DNA of 11,177 bases from JBDHXE01 sp039810525 (GTDB lineage Bacteria > Bacteroidota > Ignavibacteria > Kapaibacteriales > UBA2268): NCBI GenBank assembly GCA_039810525.1, contig JBDHXE010000069.1:1-11177 (forward strand), read 5' to 3'. This document shows, piece by piece, positions 1 through 5,843 of this stretch. The notes under the pieces were generated by a model. That model did not search any database. It saw only the letters and a program-made list of their open reading frames with translations, and was not told where the DNA came from. Position 1 is the first letter of the stretch, and each line of letters starts with the position of its first letter. A program made the position numbers and the translations under genes.

Positions 1-2
1 CC

Positions 3-959
3 AAAATTACTGGCTCTATTAAATACGCTCACAACGAAGTAGGTTTTATACAAAATGTCGAGTCAGACAATTTAGAACTCAAAGGTAAATTTGCAGAACA
101 GGTAGAAATAGAGTTTTTGCCTACTCAGATCGAAGATACAGCCGATATTATGGTATTGGCAAGTTGGCTTATTCGCAATATAGCTTACAAGCATAATTTT
201 GTAGCTACATTTTTCCCTAAATTAGATTTTGACCACGCAGGCAATAGTTTGTTTATTCATAGTGCTATAATTAGAGATGGCAAAAATATTATGACAAACG
301 AAAAAGGCGACCTTACAGACGAAGCAATGCAATTAATAGGTGGTCTATGCTATTTCGCACCAAGCCTTTCGGCTTTTGGAAATATGATATCATCTTCTTA
401 TTTAAGACTATTCCAAAATGAAGGAACATCTTCTAAAGTTTGCTGGAGCGAATCTAATAGAAATGCGCTAATTCGTGTGCCACTAGCTTGGACCAAATTT
501 GATAATATTGCTATGAAAATTAATCCACAGCAAACCGATAAATTACCACGACATGAAAGCCGTCAAATGGTAGAATTTCGTTCTCCTGATGGTAGTGCTA
601 ATGCTCATTTATTATTAGCTGGCATAGCACTTGCTGCCGAATGGGGAGTTACTAATCCTACTGATTCTATGGCATTAGCCAAAAACAGCAAGGTTACTGG
701 ACCTATTCAAAGTAGCCCAAATATTGGAGAATTATCCGAATTGGCTACAAGTTGTGTAGAATCTGCCGAAATGCTATTAGCTCATAGAAACTTATTCGAA
801 CACGATGGCATTTTTCCATATAGTGTTACTGATTTTATTGCAAATTCTTTATTAAACGAAAACGATAAGAATTTGAATAAACGATTGATGTCGTTGCCAG
901 ACGATGAAAAAGTAAGTGAATCGAGAAGAATTATGCATAGACATTTGCACAAACATTAG
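3..959 (+). CDS. glnA: Type I glutamine synthetase, C-terminal part (5' end cut by window edge)
   Basis: Glutamine synthetase makes glutamine from glutamate, ammonia and ATP in the cytoplasm. The frame is open from base 3, so the TTG at 117 is an internal codon and the real start lies outside; about 318 residues are visible. Landmarks seen: A-H-N-E-V-G near the left edge (one metal-site Glu), V-E-I-E-F near residue 36 (a second), the nucleotide-site region P-K-L-D-F-D-H-A-G-N-S-L-F-I-H (bases 216-260), the flap-like Q-N-E-G at 415-426, S-N-R-N-A-L-I-R-V-P (substrate arginines) and V-E-F-R-S-P-D-G-S-A-N (the third metal-site Glu). From family knowledge the nucleotide motif normally reads G-S-G-[ML]-H-x-H; here it is G-N-S-L-F-I-H, so the first His is Phe. 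The C-terminus lacks the N-L-Y adenylylation motif of enterobacterial enzymes. The next gene, fmt, begins 16 bases on. A divergent gamma-glutamyl ligase of the same fold is the alternative. Confidence 0.9.
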   Translation, partial: KITGSIKYAHNEVGFIQNVESDNLELKGKFAEQVEIEFLPTQIEDTADIMVLASWLIRNIAYKHNFVATFFPKLDFDHAGNSLFIHSAIIRDGKNIMTNEKGDLTDEAMQLIGGLCYFAPSLSAFGNMISSSYLRLFQNEGTSSKVCWSESNRNALIRVPLAWTKFDNIAMKINPQQTDKLPRHESRQMVEFRSPDGSANAHLLLAGIALAAEWGVTNPTDSMALAKNSKVTGPIQSSPNIGELSELATSCVESAEMLLAHRNLFEHDGIFPYSVTDFIANSLLNENDKNLNKRLMSLPDDEKVSESRRIMHRHLHKH

Positions 960-975
960 TATATTAATCGGATAA

Positions 976-1902
976 ATGAAAAATAAAACTAAAATAATTT
1001 TTATGGGAACCCCAGAATTTGCTGTTCCTTCACTAGTAGCTATTAATGATAAATATGGAATAAGTGCAGTAGTAACTACACCCGATAAACCAAAGGGCCG
1101 TGGATTAAAAATTTCGTATTCAGCAGTAAAAGAAAAAGCACTTTCATTGGATATCCCTATTCTACAGCCATCTAAATTAAAAGATGAAGAATTTATTGCT
1201 GAAATCAAAAAGATAGACCCTGATATAATTGTAGTAATAGCTTTTAGAATTTTACCAAAAGAATTATATTCTATTGCCAAAATAGCCGCATTCAATATTC
1301 ATGGTAGTTTGCTACCAAAATATAGAGGTGCTGCTCCTATTAACTATGCTATTATTAATGGGGAGCAAATTACTGGTCTTACTTCGTTTGTGCTTGGCGA
1401 AAAAGTGGATACTGGCAATATTCTGCTTCAATACCATTGCAATATAGACGAAAATATCACAGCGGGCGAATTACATAACCAGTTAATGTATCAAGCTGCC
1501 AATCTCTCTATCCAAACCATTGACCTGCTAATTAGTGGAGATTATACTCCTATAATGCAAGACGAATCGCTAGCTACACCAGCACCTAAGATTTTTAGAG
1601 AAAATTGCAGAATAAATTGGAATAGCAGTCAGTCTGCAATACATAATTTTATTAGAGGCCTTTCGCCATACCCTTGTGCTTGGTCTATTATCGATGGCAA
1701 GCAGTATAAAATAGTTAGAACTTCGAAAACTAATATAAAATTAGACGCAGGCAAATATTCAATTAAAGATAATCGTATGTTAGTTGGTACAGCCGATATG
1801 GCCGTCGAAATAATCGAAATTCAGCCTGAAAATAAAAAAAATATCACTATCAAAGAATTTCTGAATGGCTGGAGAGGCCAGCTAAATGGAACATTTGAAT
1901 AA
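976..1902 (+). CDS. fmt: Methionyl-tRNA formyltransferase
   Basis: This enzyme transfers a formyl group from 10-formyltetrahydrofolate to the amino group of Met-tRNA(fMet), producing the bacterial initiator tRNA. The 308-residue length is normal for the family. The N-terminal Rossmann-type formyltransferase domain opens with M-G-T-P-E-F-A-V-P (residues 10-18). The catalytic triad is intact: N107 and H109 in F-N-I-H-G-S-L-L-P-K-Y-R-G-A-A-P, and D145 in E-K-V-D-T-G. The C-terminal tRNA-binding domain occupies about residues 205-305. The ATG at 976 is directly preceded by an in-frame TAA (973-975), which fixes the start. It follows the glutamine synthetase by 16 bases with no promoter visible in the gap, so the two are probably co-transcribed. 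No Shine-Dalgarno sequence is seen. A long AT-rich dyad overlaps its stop codon. Confidence 0.96.
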   Translation: MKNKTKIIFMGTPEFAVPSLVAINDKYGISAVVTTPDKPKGRGLKISYSAVKEKALSLDIPILQPSKLKDEEFIAEIKKIDPDIIVVIAFRILPKELYSIAKIAAFNIHGSLLPKYRGAAPINYAIINGEQITGLTSFVLGEKVDTGNILLQYHCNIDENITAGELHNQLMYQAANLSIQTIDLLISGDYTPIMQDESLATPAPKIFRENCRINWNSSQSAIHNFIRGLSPYPCAWSIIDGKQYKIVRTSKTNIKLDAGKYSIKDNRMLVGTADMAVEIIEIQPENKKNITIKEFLNGWRGQLNGTFE

Positions 1903-1923
1903 AAGTATAGCTTTTATTCAAAT
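1893..1923 (+). terminator. AT-rich hairpin over the fmt stop codon
   Basis: The arms ATTTGAATAAAAG (1893-1905) and CTTTTATTCAAAT (1911-1923) are perfect reverse complements: 13 bp around a 5-base loop (TATAG). The left arm contains the fmt stop codon (1900-1902). A 13-bp perfect stem is unlikely by chance even in AT-rich DNA. A role as terminator of the glutamine synthetase-fmt unit is inferred from its position. The stem is poor in GC and is not followed by a clean U-tract, so an mRNA 3'-end stabiliser is also possible. Confidence 0.6.
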
Positions 1924-1948
1924 TGAAATAGTATTAATTTATAATTTA

Positions 1949-1960
1949 TAATTTTGGGAG
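1949..1960 (+). promoter_or_regulatory. Overlapping -7 promoter match and Shine-Dalgarno-like GGGAG ahead of mscL
   Basis: TAATTTTG (1949-1956) matches the Bacteroidota -7 element TAnnTTTG exactly, with a weak ATTG (1922-1925) 23 bases upstream as a possible -33 box. It overlaps GGGAG (1956-1960), which sits 9 bases before the mscL ATG, a good Shine-Dalgarno spacing. The two readings conflict. A start site about 7 bases past the -7 box would leave a leader of only about 7 bases and exclude GGGAG. Either mscL has a near-leaderless promoter, or it is transcribed from further upstream and uses the ribosome-binding site. Confidence 0.35.
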
Positions 1961-1969
1961 ATTAATAAG

Positions 1970-2374
1970 ATGGGTTTATTACAAGAATTTAAAGAATTTG
2001 CCGTAAAAGGCAATGTAGTAGATATGGCCGTCGGTATTATAATAGGTGGCGCTTTTGGTAAAATTGTTACTTCTTTGGTAAATGATGTCATTATGCCACC
2101 AATAGGAGTAATGCTGGGAGGAGTAGATTTCTCCAAACTACAAATTATAGTCAAACAGGCTGTGGGAGAAACGCCAGCAGTTACTATTAATTATGGAGCA
2201 TTTCTAAATACAATAATTGATTTTTTGATTATAGCTTTTACCATTTTTGTATTTATTAAAGCTATGAATAATCTGAAAAAGAAAAACGAAATACCAGCTC
2301 CACCAGATGTACCAGCACCTACTCCCGAAGATATTTTATTATTAAGAGAAATCCGTGATTCGTTGAAAAAATAA
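1970..2374 (+). CDS. mscL: Large-conductance mechanosensitive channel MscL
   Basis: MscL is a homopentameric inner-membrane channel that opens under high membrane tension and releases solutes during hypo-osmotic shock. The 134-residue length is typical. An amphipathic N-terminal helix (L-L-Q-E-F-K-E-F-A-V-K-G-N) leads into TM1 at about 15-45, which carries the pore motif A-V-G-I-I-I-G-G-A-F-G-K-I-V and D-V-I-M-P-P. A periplasmic loop spans about 50-75 and TM2 about 77-100. A basic stretch (K-K-K-N-E), a Pro-rich linker (108-119) and a C-terminal bundle helix (E-D-I-L-L-L-R-E-I-R-D-S-L) follow. It is the only gene here with a convincing Shine-Dalgarno-like sequence, GGGAG 9 bases upstream. It lies between the fmt-end hairpin and a convergent stem-loop, so it is probably monocistronic. 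Confidence 0.96.
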   Translation: MGLLQEFKEFAVKGNVVDMAVGIIIGGAFGKIVTSLVNDVIMPPIGVMLGGVDFSKLQIIVKQAVGETPAVTINYGAFLNTIIDFLIIAFTIFVFIKAMNNLKKKNEIPAPPDVPAPTPEDILLLREIRDSLKK

Positions 2375-2385
2375 ATACTATTTTT
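2367..2385 (+). terminator. AT-only dyad over the mscL stop codon
   Basis: AAAAATA (2367-2373) pairs with TATTTTT (2379-2385) across a 5-base loop (AATAC). The mscL stop TAA (2372-2374) lies at the end of the left arm and in the loop. All seven pairs are A-T, so the hairpin alone is weak. The A-run, stem and T-run order resembles a minimal intrinsic terminator, and the stronger stem-loop at 2417-2453 may be the effective one. Confidence 0.35.
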
Positions 2386-2416
2386 AACTTAATAATGGTA
2401 TATATCTAACAAAATA

Positions 2417-2453
2417 ACTCGTTCATACTGATCTATTGCAGATATGAACGAGT
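2417..2453. terminator. Stem-loop between convergent mscL and cNMP-aspartase genes
   Basis: ACTCGTTCATA (2417-2427) and TATGAACGAGT (2443-2453) are perfect 11-bp reverse complements. CTG (2428-2430) and CAG (2439-2441) extend the stem past a one-base bulge, leaving an 8-base loop. It lies between two genes that converge, the usual place for a bidirectional terminator. Read on the minus strand the stem is followed at once by TATTTTG, a short T-rich tail, so it should work best for the leftward aspartase gene. On the plus strand the tail is less T-rich. Confidence 0.65.
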
Positions 2454-2481
2454 CTATTAAGTGCTTTTAGCGTTGGTGATA

Positions 2482-4353
2482 TTATTTCTCTATATGAATA
2501 GGCTGAATCATATTTTCTGGTTTTAAAAACTCATCTAATTTTTCCTTAGATAAATAATTATGCTCAAGTACTAACTCATAAACACCTTTGTTGGTAGCAA
2601 ACGCTTCTTTAGCTACTTTGGAGCACTCTTCATAACCTATTAGAGGTACTAAAGCAGTTACCAAACCAATACTATTCTGTACATAATATCTACACTTATC
2701 TTCATTAGCTGTAATACCATCTATACACTTTTCTTTAAGGGTAACTATACCATTGCATAGTATTTCTATTGATTCGAGAATAGATTGAGCTATTACAGGC
2801 TCCATCACATTCAATTGCAATTGCCCTGCTTCGGCCGCTAATGTTACAGTTAGATCGTTGCCTATTACTTTGAAAGCAATTTGATTGACTACTTCTGGTA
2901 TTACTGGATTTACCTTGCCGGGCATAATAGATGAGCCCGGTTGCATAGCGGGAAGATTAATTTCCGCTAATCCTGCTCTTGGGCCAGAGCTTAACAATCT
3001 CAAATCGTTTGATATTTTGGATAATTTGACTGCGAGACGTTTTACAGCCGAAGAATATATTACAAATGCTCCTGTATCTTGAGTTGCCTCTACAAGGTTA
3101 GTAGCAGATACCAAAGGTAGACCTGTTACTTCGCATAGAAAAGTAGTTACATACCCAGCATACTTAGGTTCGGCAGTAATACCAGTGCCGATAGCAGTAG
3201 CTCCCATATTAATTTCGTGAAATAGCTTAGCATTGTCGGTCAATCGTTGTATTTCTTCTTCTAATGTAACAGCATAAGCCTCAAATTCTTGACCCAAAGT
3301 CATAGGCACTGCATCTTGCAATTGAGTTCTGCCCATTTTGAGAATATGCTTAAATTCTTCGCCTTTTTTACGAAAAGATTGAATAAGCTCTACAAGCGAA
3401 GCTTTCAATTTTTCATTCTCATATATCATCGTAATTAATAGTGAGGTAGGGTACACATCATTAGTAGATTGGGACATATTAACGTGATTGTTTGGGTGGC
3501 AATGTTCGTATTCACCCTTTTGGTAGCCCATAATTTCTAATGCACGGTTAGCTATTACCTCGTTAGCATTCATATTAGTAGAAGTACCAGCACCACCTTG
3601 AATTAGATCTACTTGGAAGTGGGTATGGAATTTCCCTACAATGATTTCATCACAAGCTTGGCAAATCGCATCTTTTATCTTATCATCTAATGAGCCTAAC
3701 TTATGATTAGCAAGTGCTGCAGCTTTTTTCACTTGCGCTAGTGCAATTATCAAACTCTTATGGTGTGATATAGTAATACCAGTAATATTGAAATTCTCCA
3801 TTGCACGCAAGGTCTGTATCCCATAATAACTATCAAAAGGCACTTCTCTATTACCTAGTAGATCGTGCTCAGCTCGTGTCTTACCAGAGAGATATTGCTG
3901 GAATGGGCCAGCTGAACGACTTGCGGCAATTCTTAGCCTACGCGACATTACACGCGAAATACTCGCCAATAATTTAGCGGTAATAGCTGGATATTCATTA
4001 AATAAAATGTTAATATTTTTCCTTTCCAATTCCAGAACTATAGAAGTTTCGATACATCGGGCAGAAGTAGAATGAGGGTGCTTGTCGAGCATAGCGCCTT
4101 CCGAGATAAATTCCCCATTATAAAATAGCCCAATTTGCTTCATCTTAGCGGCTTGAATAGACTTTAAGATTTCAACTCTACCACTATAAATAATGAATAC
4201 TTTTTCTCTTTCTTGGTTTTCTTTAAAAAGAAAATCACCATTAAAATAATTAGCAATACTGAATTTATCAGCTAATATATCAATTTCATTTTCAGATAAT
4301 TCCTTGAATAATTCAATATTTTTCAAAAATTCTATGATTTGTGGCTTATCCAT
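2482..4353 (-). CDS. aspA: Cyclic-nucleotide-binding domain fused to aspartate ammonia-lyase
   Basis: A 623-residue fusion in one open frame. Residues 1 to about 135 are a CRP-type cyclic-nucleotide-binding domain: I-E-L-F-K-E-L at 13-19, F-I-I-Y-S-G-R-V-E-I at 53-62, and a phosphate-binding cassette at 80-99 (G-E-F-I-S-E-G-A-M-L then H-S-T-S-A-R). E85 matches the ribose-binding Glu, but the usual phosphate-binding Arg is H94. A basic linker (about 136-157) joins a full-length aspartase (from about 159): G-A-G-T-S-T-N-M-N-A-N-E-V (254-266), S-Q-S-T-N-D-V (294-300), G-R-T-Q-L-Q-D-A-V-P (341-350; Gln here is aspartase-like, fumarases have His) and the signature G-S-S-I-M-P-G-K-V-N-P (473-483) with catalytic S474. 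Aspartase reversibly converts aspartate to fumarate and ammonia. No DNA-binding domain is present, so ligand control of the enzyme is inferred. The ATG at 4353 fits the domain start; the frame upstream holds a stop at 4381-4383 and no earlier ATG. Confidence 0.92.
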   Translation of the reverse strand: MDKPQIIEFLKNIELFKELSENEIDILADKFSIANYFNGDFLFKENQEREKVFIIYSGRVEILKSIQAAKMKQIGLFYNGEFISEGAMLDKHPHSTSARCIETSIVLELERKNINILFNEYPAITAKLLASISRVMSRRLRIAASRSAGPFQQYLSGKTRAEHDLLGNREVPFDSYYGIQTLRAMENFNITGITISHHKSLIIALAQVKKAAALANHKLGSLDDKIKDAICQACDEIIVGKFHTHFQVDLIQGGAGTSTNMNANEVIANRALEIMGYQKGEYEHCHPNNHVNMSQSTNDVYPTSLLITMIYENEKLKASLVELIQSFRKKGEEFKHILKMGRTQLQDAVPMTLGQEFEAYAVTLEEEIQRLTDNAKLFHEINMGATAIGTGITAEPKYAGYVTTFLCEVTGLPLVSATNLVEATQDTGAFVIYSSAVKRLAVKLSKISNDLRLLSSGPRAGLAEINLPAMQPGSSIMPGKVNPVIPEVVNQIAFKVIGNDLTVTLAAEAGQLQLNVMEPVIAQSILESIEILCNGIVTLKEKCIDGITANEDKCRYYVQNSIGLVTALVPLIGYEECSKVAKEAFATNKGVYELVLEHNYLSKEKLDEFLKPENMIQPIHIEK

Positions 4354-4396
4354 ATTTGCACCAAAAGAAAAGTAGATTAATCAATAAATATATATA

Positions 4397-4404
4397 CAAA
4401 TATA
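4397..4404 (-). promoter_or_regulatory. Candidate -7 promoter element for the cNMP-aspartase gene
   Basis: On the minus strand this reads TATATTTG, an exact match to TAnnTTTG, 43 bases before the ATG. Transcription from it would give a leader of roughly 37 bases. The -33 element is weak: the nearest TTG (4420-4422) is only 15 bases away, short of the usual spacing. Such a match arises by chance about once per 1.3 kb per strand at this base composition, so support is moderate at best. Confidence 0.35.
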
Positions 4405-4432
4405 GTATAATAATTGATACAATTAAAGTAAG

Positions 4433-4470
4433 GCTAAGATAATTGCGATAGATTGCGAAATAACCTTAGC
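4433..4470. repeat. Dyad GCTAAG/CTTAGC enclosing two ATTGCGA direct repeats
   Basis: GCTAAG (4433-4438) and CTTAGC (4465-4470) are inverted repeats. Between them ATTGCGA occurs twice (4442-4448 and 4452-4458), start to start 10 bases apart, or one helical turn. The element is in the middle of the 178-bp region between divergent genes and upstream of both candidate -7 boxes, where an activator or operator site would be expected. The stretch is visibly richer in GC than its surroundings. A regulatory role is inferred from position and symmetry only. Confidence 0.35.
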
Positions 4471-4497
4471 TACATATTATATTATTTTTCTATTGTG

Positions 4498-4505
4498 TAT
4501 CTTTG
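4498..4505 (+). promoter_or_regulatory. Candidate -7 promoter element for the membrane-protein gene
   Basis: TATCTTTG is an exact TAnnTTTG match, 26 bases before the ATG at 4532, so transcription would start near 4512 with a leader of about 20 bases. No TTTG or TTG is seen at -33 spacing. If real, it rules out the upstream in-frame TTG at 4493 as a start. Confidence 0.4.
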
Positions 4506-4531
4506 CAATTATTCTAATAGTGAATATCTTT

Positions 4532-5755
4532 ATGAAATTACATAATGAACTGCTAATAATTTTAATTGGCATATTAGCATTTATGATATTTGGATATTAT
4601 TTCCAAGAGCAGATTACATACAATTCTGGTTTAGGCTGGGATGGTAGAGACTATTTCAAAATTGCGCAAGATTTCAACTCTCATAATCTACCTGTTGCGA
4701 GAGCACCATTTGTATATAGACTGGGTACGAGCTACTTAGTATCTACATTCTTCTCTAATAATATGATGGATGGCTTTAAGATAATTAATATATTAGCTTC
4801 TGTATTAGTAATATTTGCAATATGGTATTTTCTATATACTTATGGTACTAATTATCTTCTAAGATTGCTATTAGTACTTTCGTATCTTTCCTATTGGCAG
4901 AGTCCACTTAGATTAAGTTACTTCTATCCAGTGCATAGCGATCCTATTGGTGTGTTATTTCTATTTATTAACTTGATTATATCATTCAAATATTATAATA
5001 CCTATAAAAAGCAATATTTATATTGGCTTATACTTACAAGTTTCATTGGAGTGTTTTTTAGAGAAATTACATTGATACCTTCTATTGCCTTAATAATTTC
5101 ATCAATAAAATATCTAAGCAAATATAAAATAAATTATGATAAACTTACTTTGATACCCTTAGCAATAGGATTATTAGCTATAGCTATTACTCATATCATA
5201 GCCCAAGCAAATGATTCCTATCATTTTATCAATTCTGCTATTGGCTGGATTTATCGCAAATCTACTATAATGTATTTACATTCAATACTACTATCAGTAG
5301 GTCCCATTATTTTAATTTGCTTGTATTATTACAAAGAATCAATAGAAATACTCAAAAATGACAAATTCTTATCGTCTTTTTTGGTACTAATATTATTCGT
5401 AAGCTATGCTGGGGGTAGCGATACGGAAAGATTGATAATGTGGGGAGCACCAGCTATTTATGTAATAATTGCAAAATTGATAAGCAATCATAAGGAAATA
5501 ACTAAAAATAAACTTCTGATGGTAGTCTTATTCATATCGCAAATGCTTGTAAATAGAGTCTTTATGCCAACCCCAGACTATAATTATACAGCCAAAAGCG
5601 TATTCCCAATACTAACTCCTCTCGCTAGCAATTTTAGACTATTAGACCTTTGGGCAATCCATGCTGATTCACGATTTATATTAATTTCTGCAATTCAATA
5701 TTTCTTATTGTCTATCTTGGTAATAATATTGATAAAATATACAAAAAAGTTGTAA
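4532..5755 (+). CDS. Multi-pass membrane protein, possibly GT-C-type glycosyltransferase
   Basis: I do not recognise the exact family. The 407-residue protein is strongly hydrophobic, with about 10-12 membrane segments (near 5-24, 84-104, 106-124, 138-155, 163-176, 180-192, 206-224, 248-267, 279-294, 303-317, 327-342, 385-402). The first external loop contains G-W-D-G-R-D-Y (35-41) and A-P-F-V-Y-R (58-63). Acidic residues in a W-D-G-x-x-Y context just after TM1 recall GT-C glycosyltransferases, which use lipid-phosphate sugars at the outer face. G-S-D-T-E-R (295-300) before a late helix may be a second functional site. The ATG at 4532 is preferred to the in-frame TTG at 4493, because a -7 promoter match lies inside the extra codons and the N-terminus then starts with a short charged stretch and TM1. 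Neighbours downstream are an exported protease and a GT4 glycosyltransferase, fitting an envelope role. An unrelated polytopic protein remains possible. Confidence 0.8.
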   Translation: MKLHNELLIILIGILAFMIFGYYFQEQITYNSGLGWDGRDYFKIAQDFNSHNLPVARAPFVYRLGTSYLVSTFFSNNMMDGFKIINILASVLVIFAIWYFLYTYGTNYLLRLLLVLSYLSYWQSPLRLSYFYPVHSDPIGVLFLFINLIISFKYYNTYKKQYLYWLILTSFIGVFFREITLIPSIALIISSIKYLSKYKINYDKLTLIPLAIGLLAIAITHIIAQANDSYHFINSAIGWIYRKSTIMYLHSILLSVGPIILICLYYYKESIEILKNDKFLSSFLVLILFVSYAGGSDTERLIMWGAPAIYVIIAKLISNHKEITKNKLLMVVLFISQMLVNRVFMPTPDYNYTAKSVFPILTPLASNFRLLDLWAIHADSRFILISAIQYFLLSILVIILIKYTKKL

Positions 5756-5775
5756 CAATTTAGCTTATAAATTGT
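5755..5775 (+). terminator. AT-rich dyad at the membrane-protein gene stop
   Basis: ACAATTTA (5755-5762) pairs perfectly with TAAATTGT (5768-5775) across a 5-base loop (GCTTA). The left arm begins on the last base of the stop codon (5753-5755). It could be a weak terminator or attenuator ahead of the protease gene. Its right arm also contains the ATTG proposed as the -33 box of the next promoter, so the two roles overlap. Confidence 0.4.
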
Positions 5776-5804
5776 CTATATACATATAATTATTGCTATT
5801 TTTG
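5771..5804 (+). promoter_or_regulatory. Candidate Bacteroidota-type promoter for the S41 protease-glycosyltransferase pair
   Basis: TATTTTTG (5797-5804) matches TAnnTTTG exactly, with ATTG (5771-5774) 22 bases upstream, inside the usual spacing range for the -33 TTTG box. The start site would be near 5811, giving a leader of about 33 bases before the ATG at 5844. This is the best-supported promoter in the window. Confidence 0.5.
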
Positions 5805-5843
5805 AATAATAAAATAAGCATAAGTTTTAAAATTATTTGGTAG

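Noticed and set aside
117..119. TTG as the start of the glutamine synthetase gene
   Set aside because: The frame stays open to base 3 and the upstream codons encode the conserved metal-site Glu region, so the gene is cut by the window edge.
852..1295. 147-codon open frame on the minus strand across the glutamine synthetase/fmt junction
   Set aside because: It lies antisense to two well-supported genes, shows no recognisable domain, and is explained by AT-rich codon shadowing.
1939..2154. 71-codon minus-strand open frame over the mscL start
   Set aside because: It is antisense to the TM1 coding region of mscL, with no independent promoter or motif.
2885..3082. 65-codon plus-strand open frame inside the aspartase gene
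   Set aside because: It is antisense to the conserved G-S-S-I-M-P-G-K-V-N-P region and is a shadow.
4380..4418. Short inverted repeat ATCAAT/ATTGAT around the candidate aspartase promoter
   Set aside because: Six AT-rich base pairs 27 bases apart are expected by chance in this composition.
4354..4531. Divergent intergenic region as a possible tRNA or small RNA gene
   Set aside because: No cloverleaf, no conserved TTC-type T-loop and no strong terminator hairpin were found; it reads as promoter DNA.
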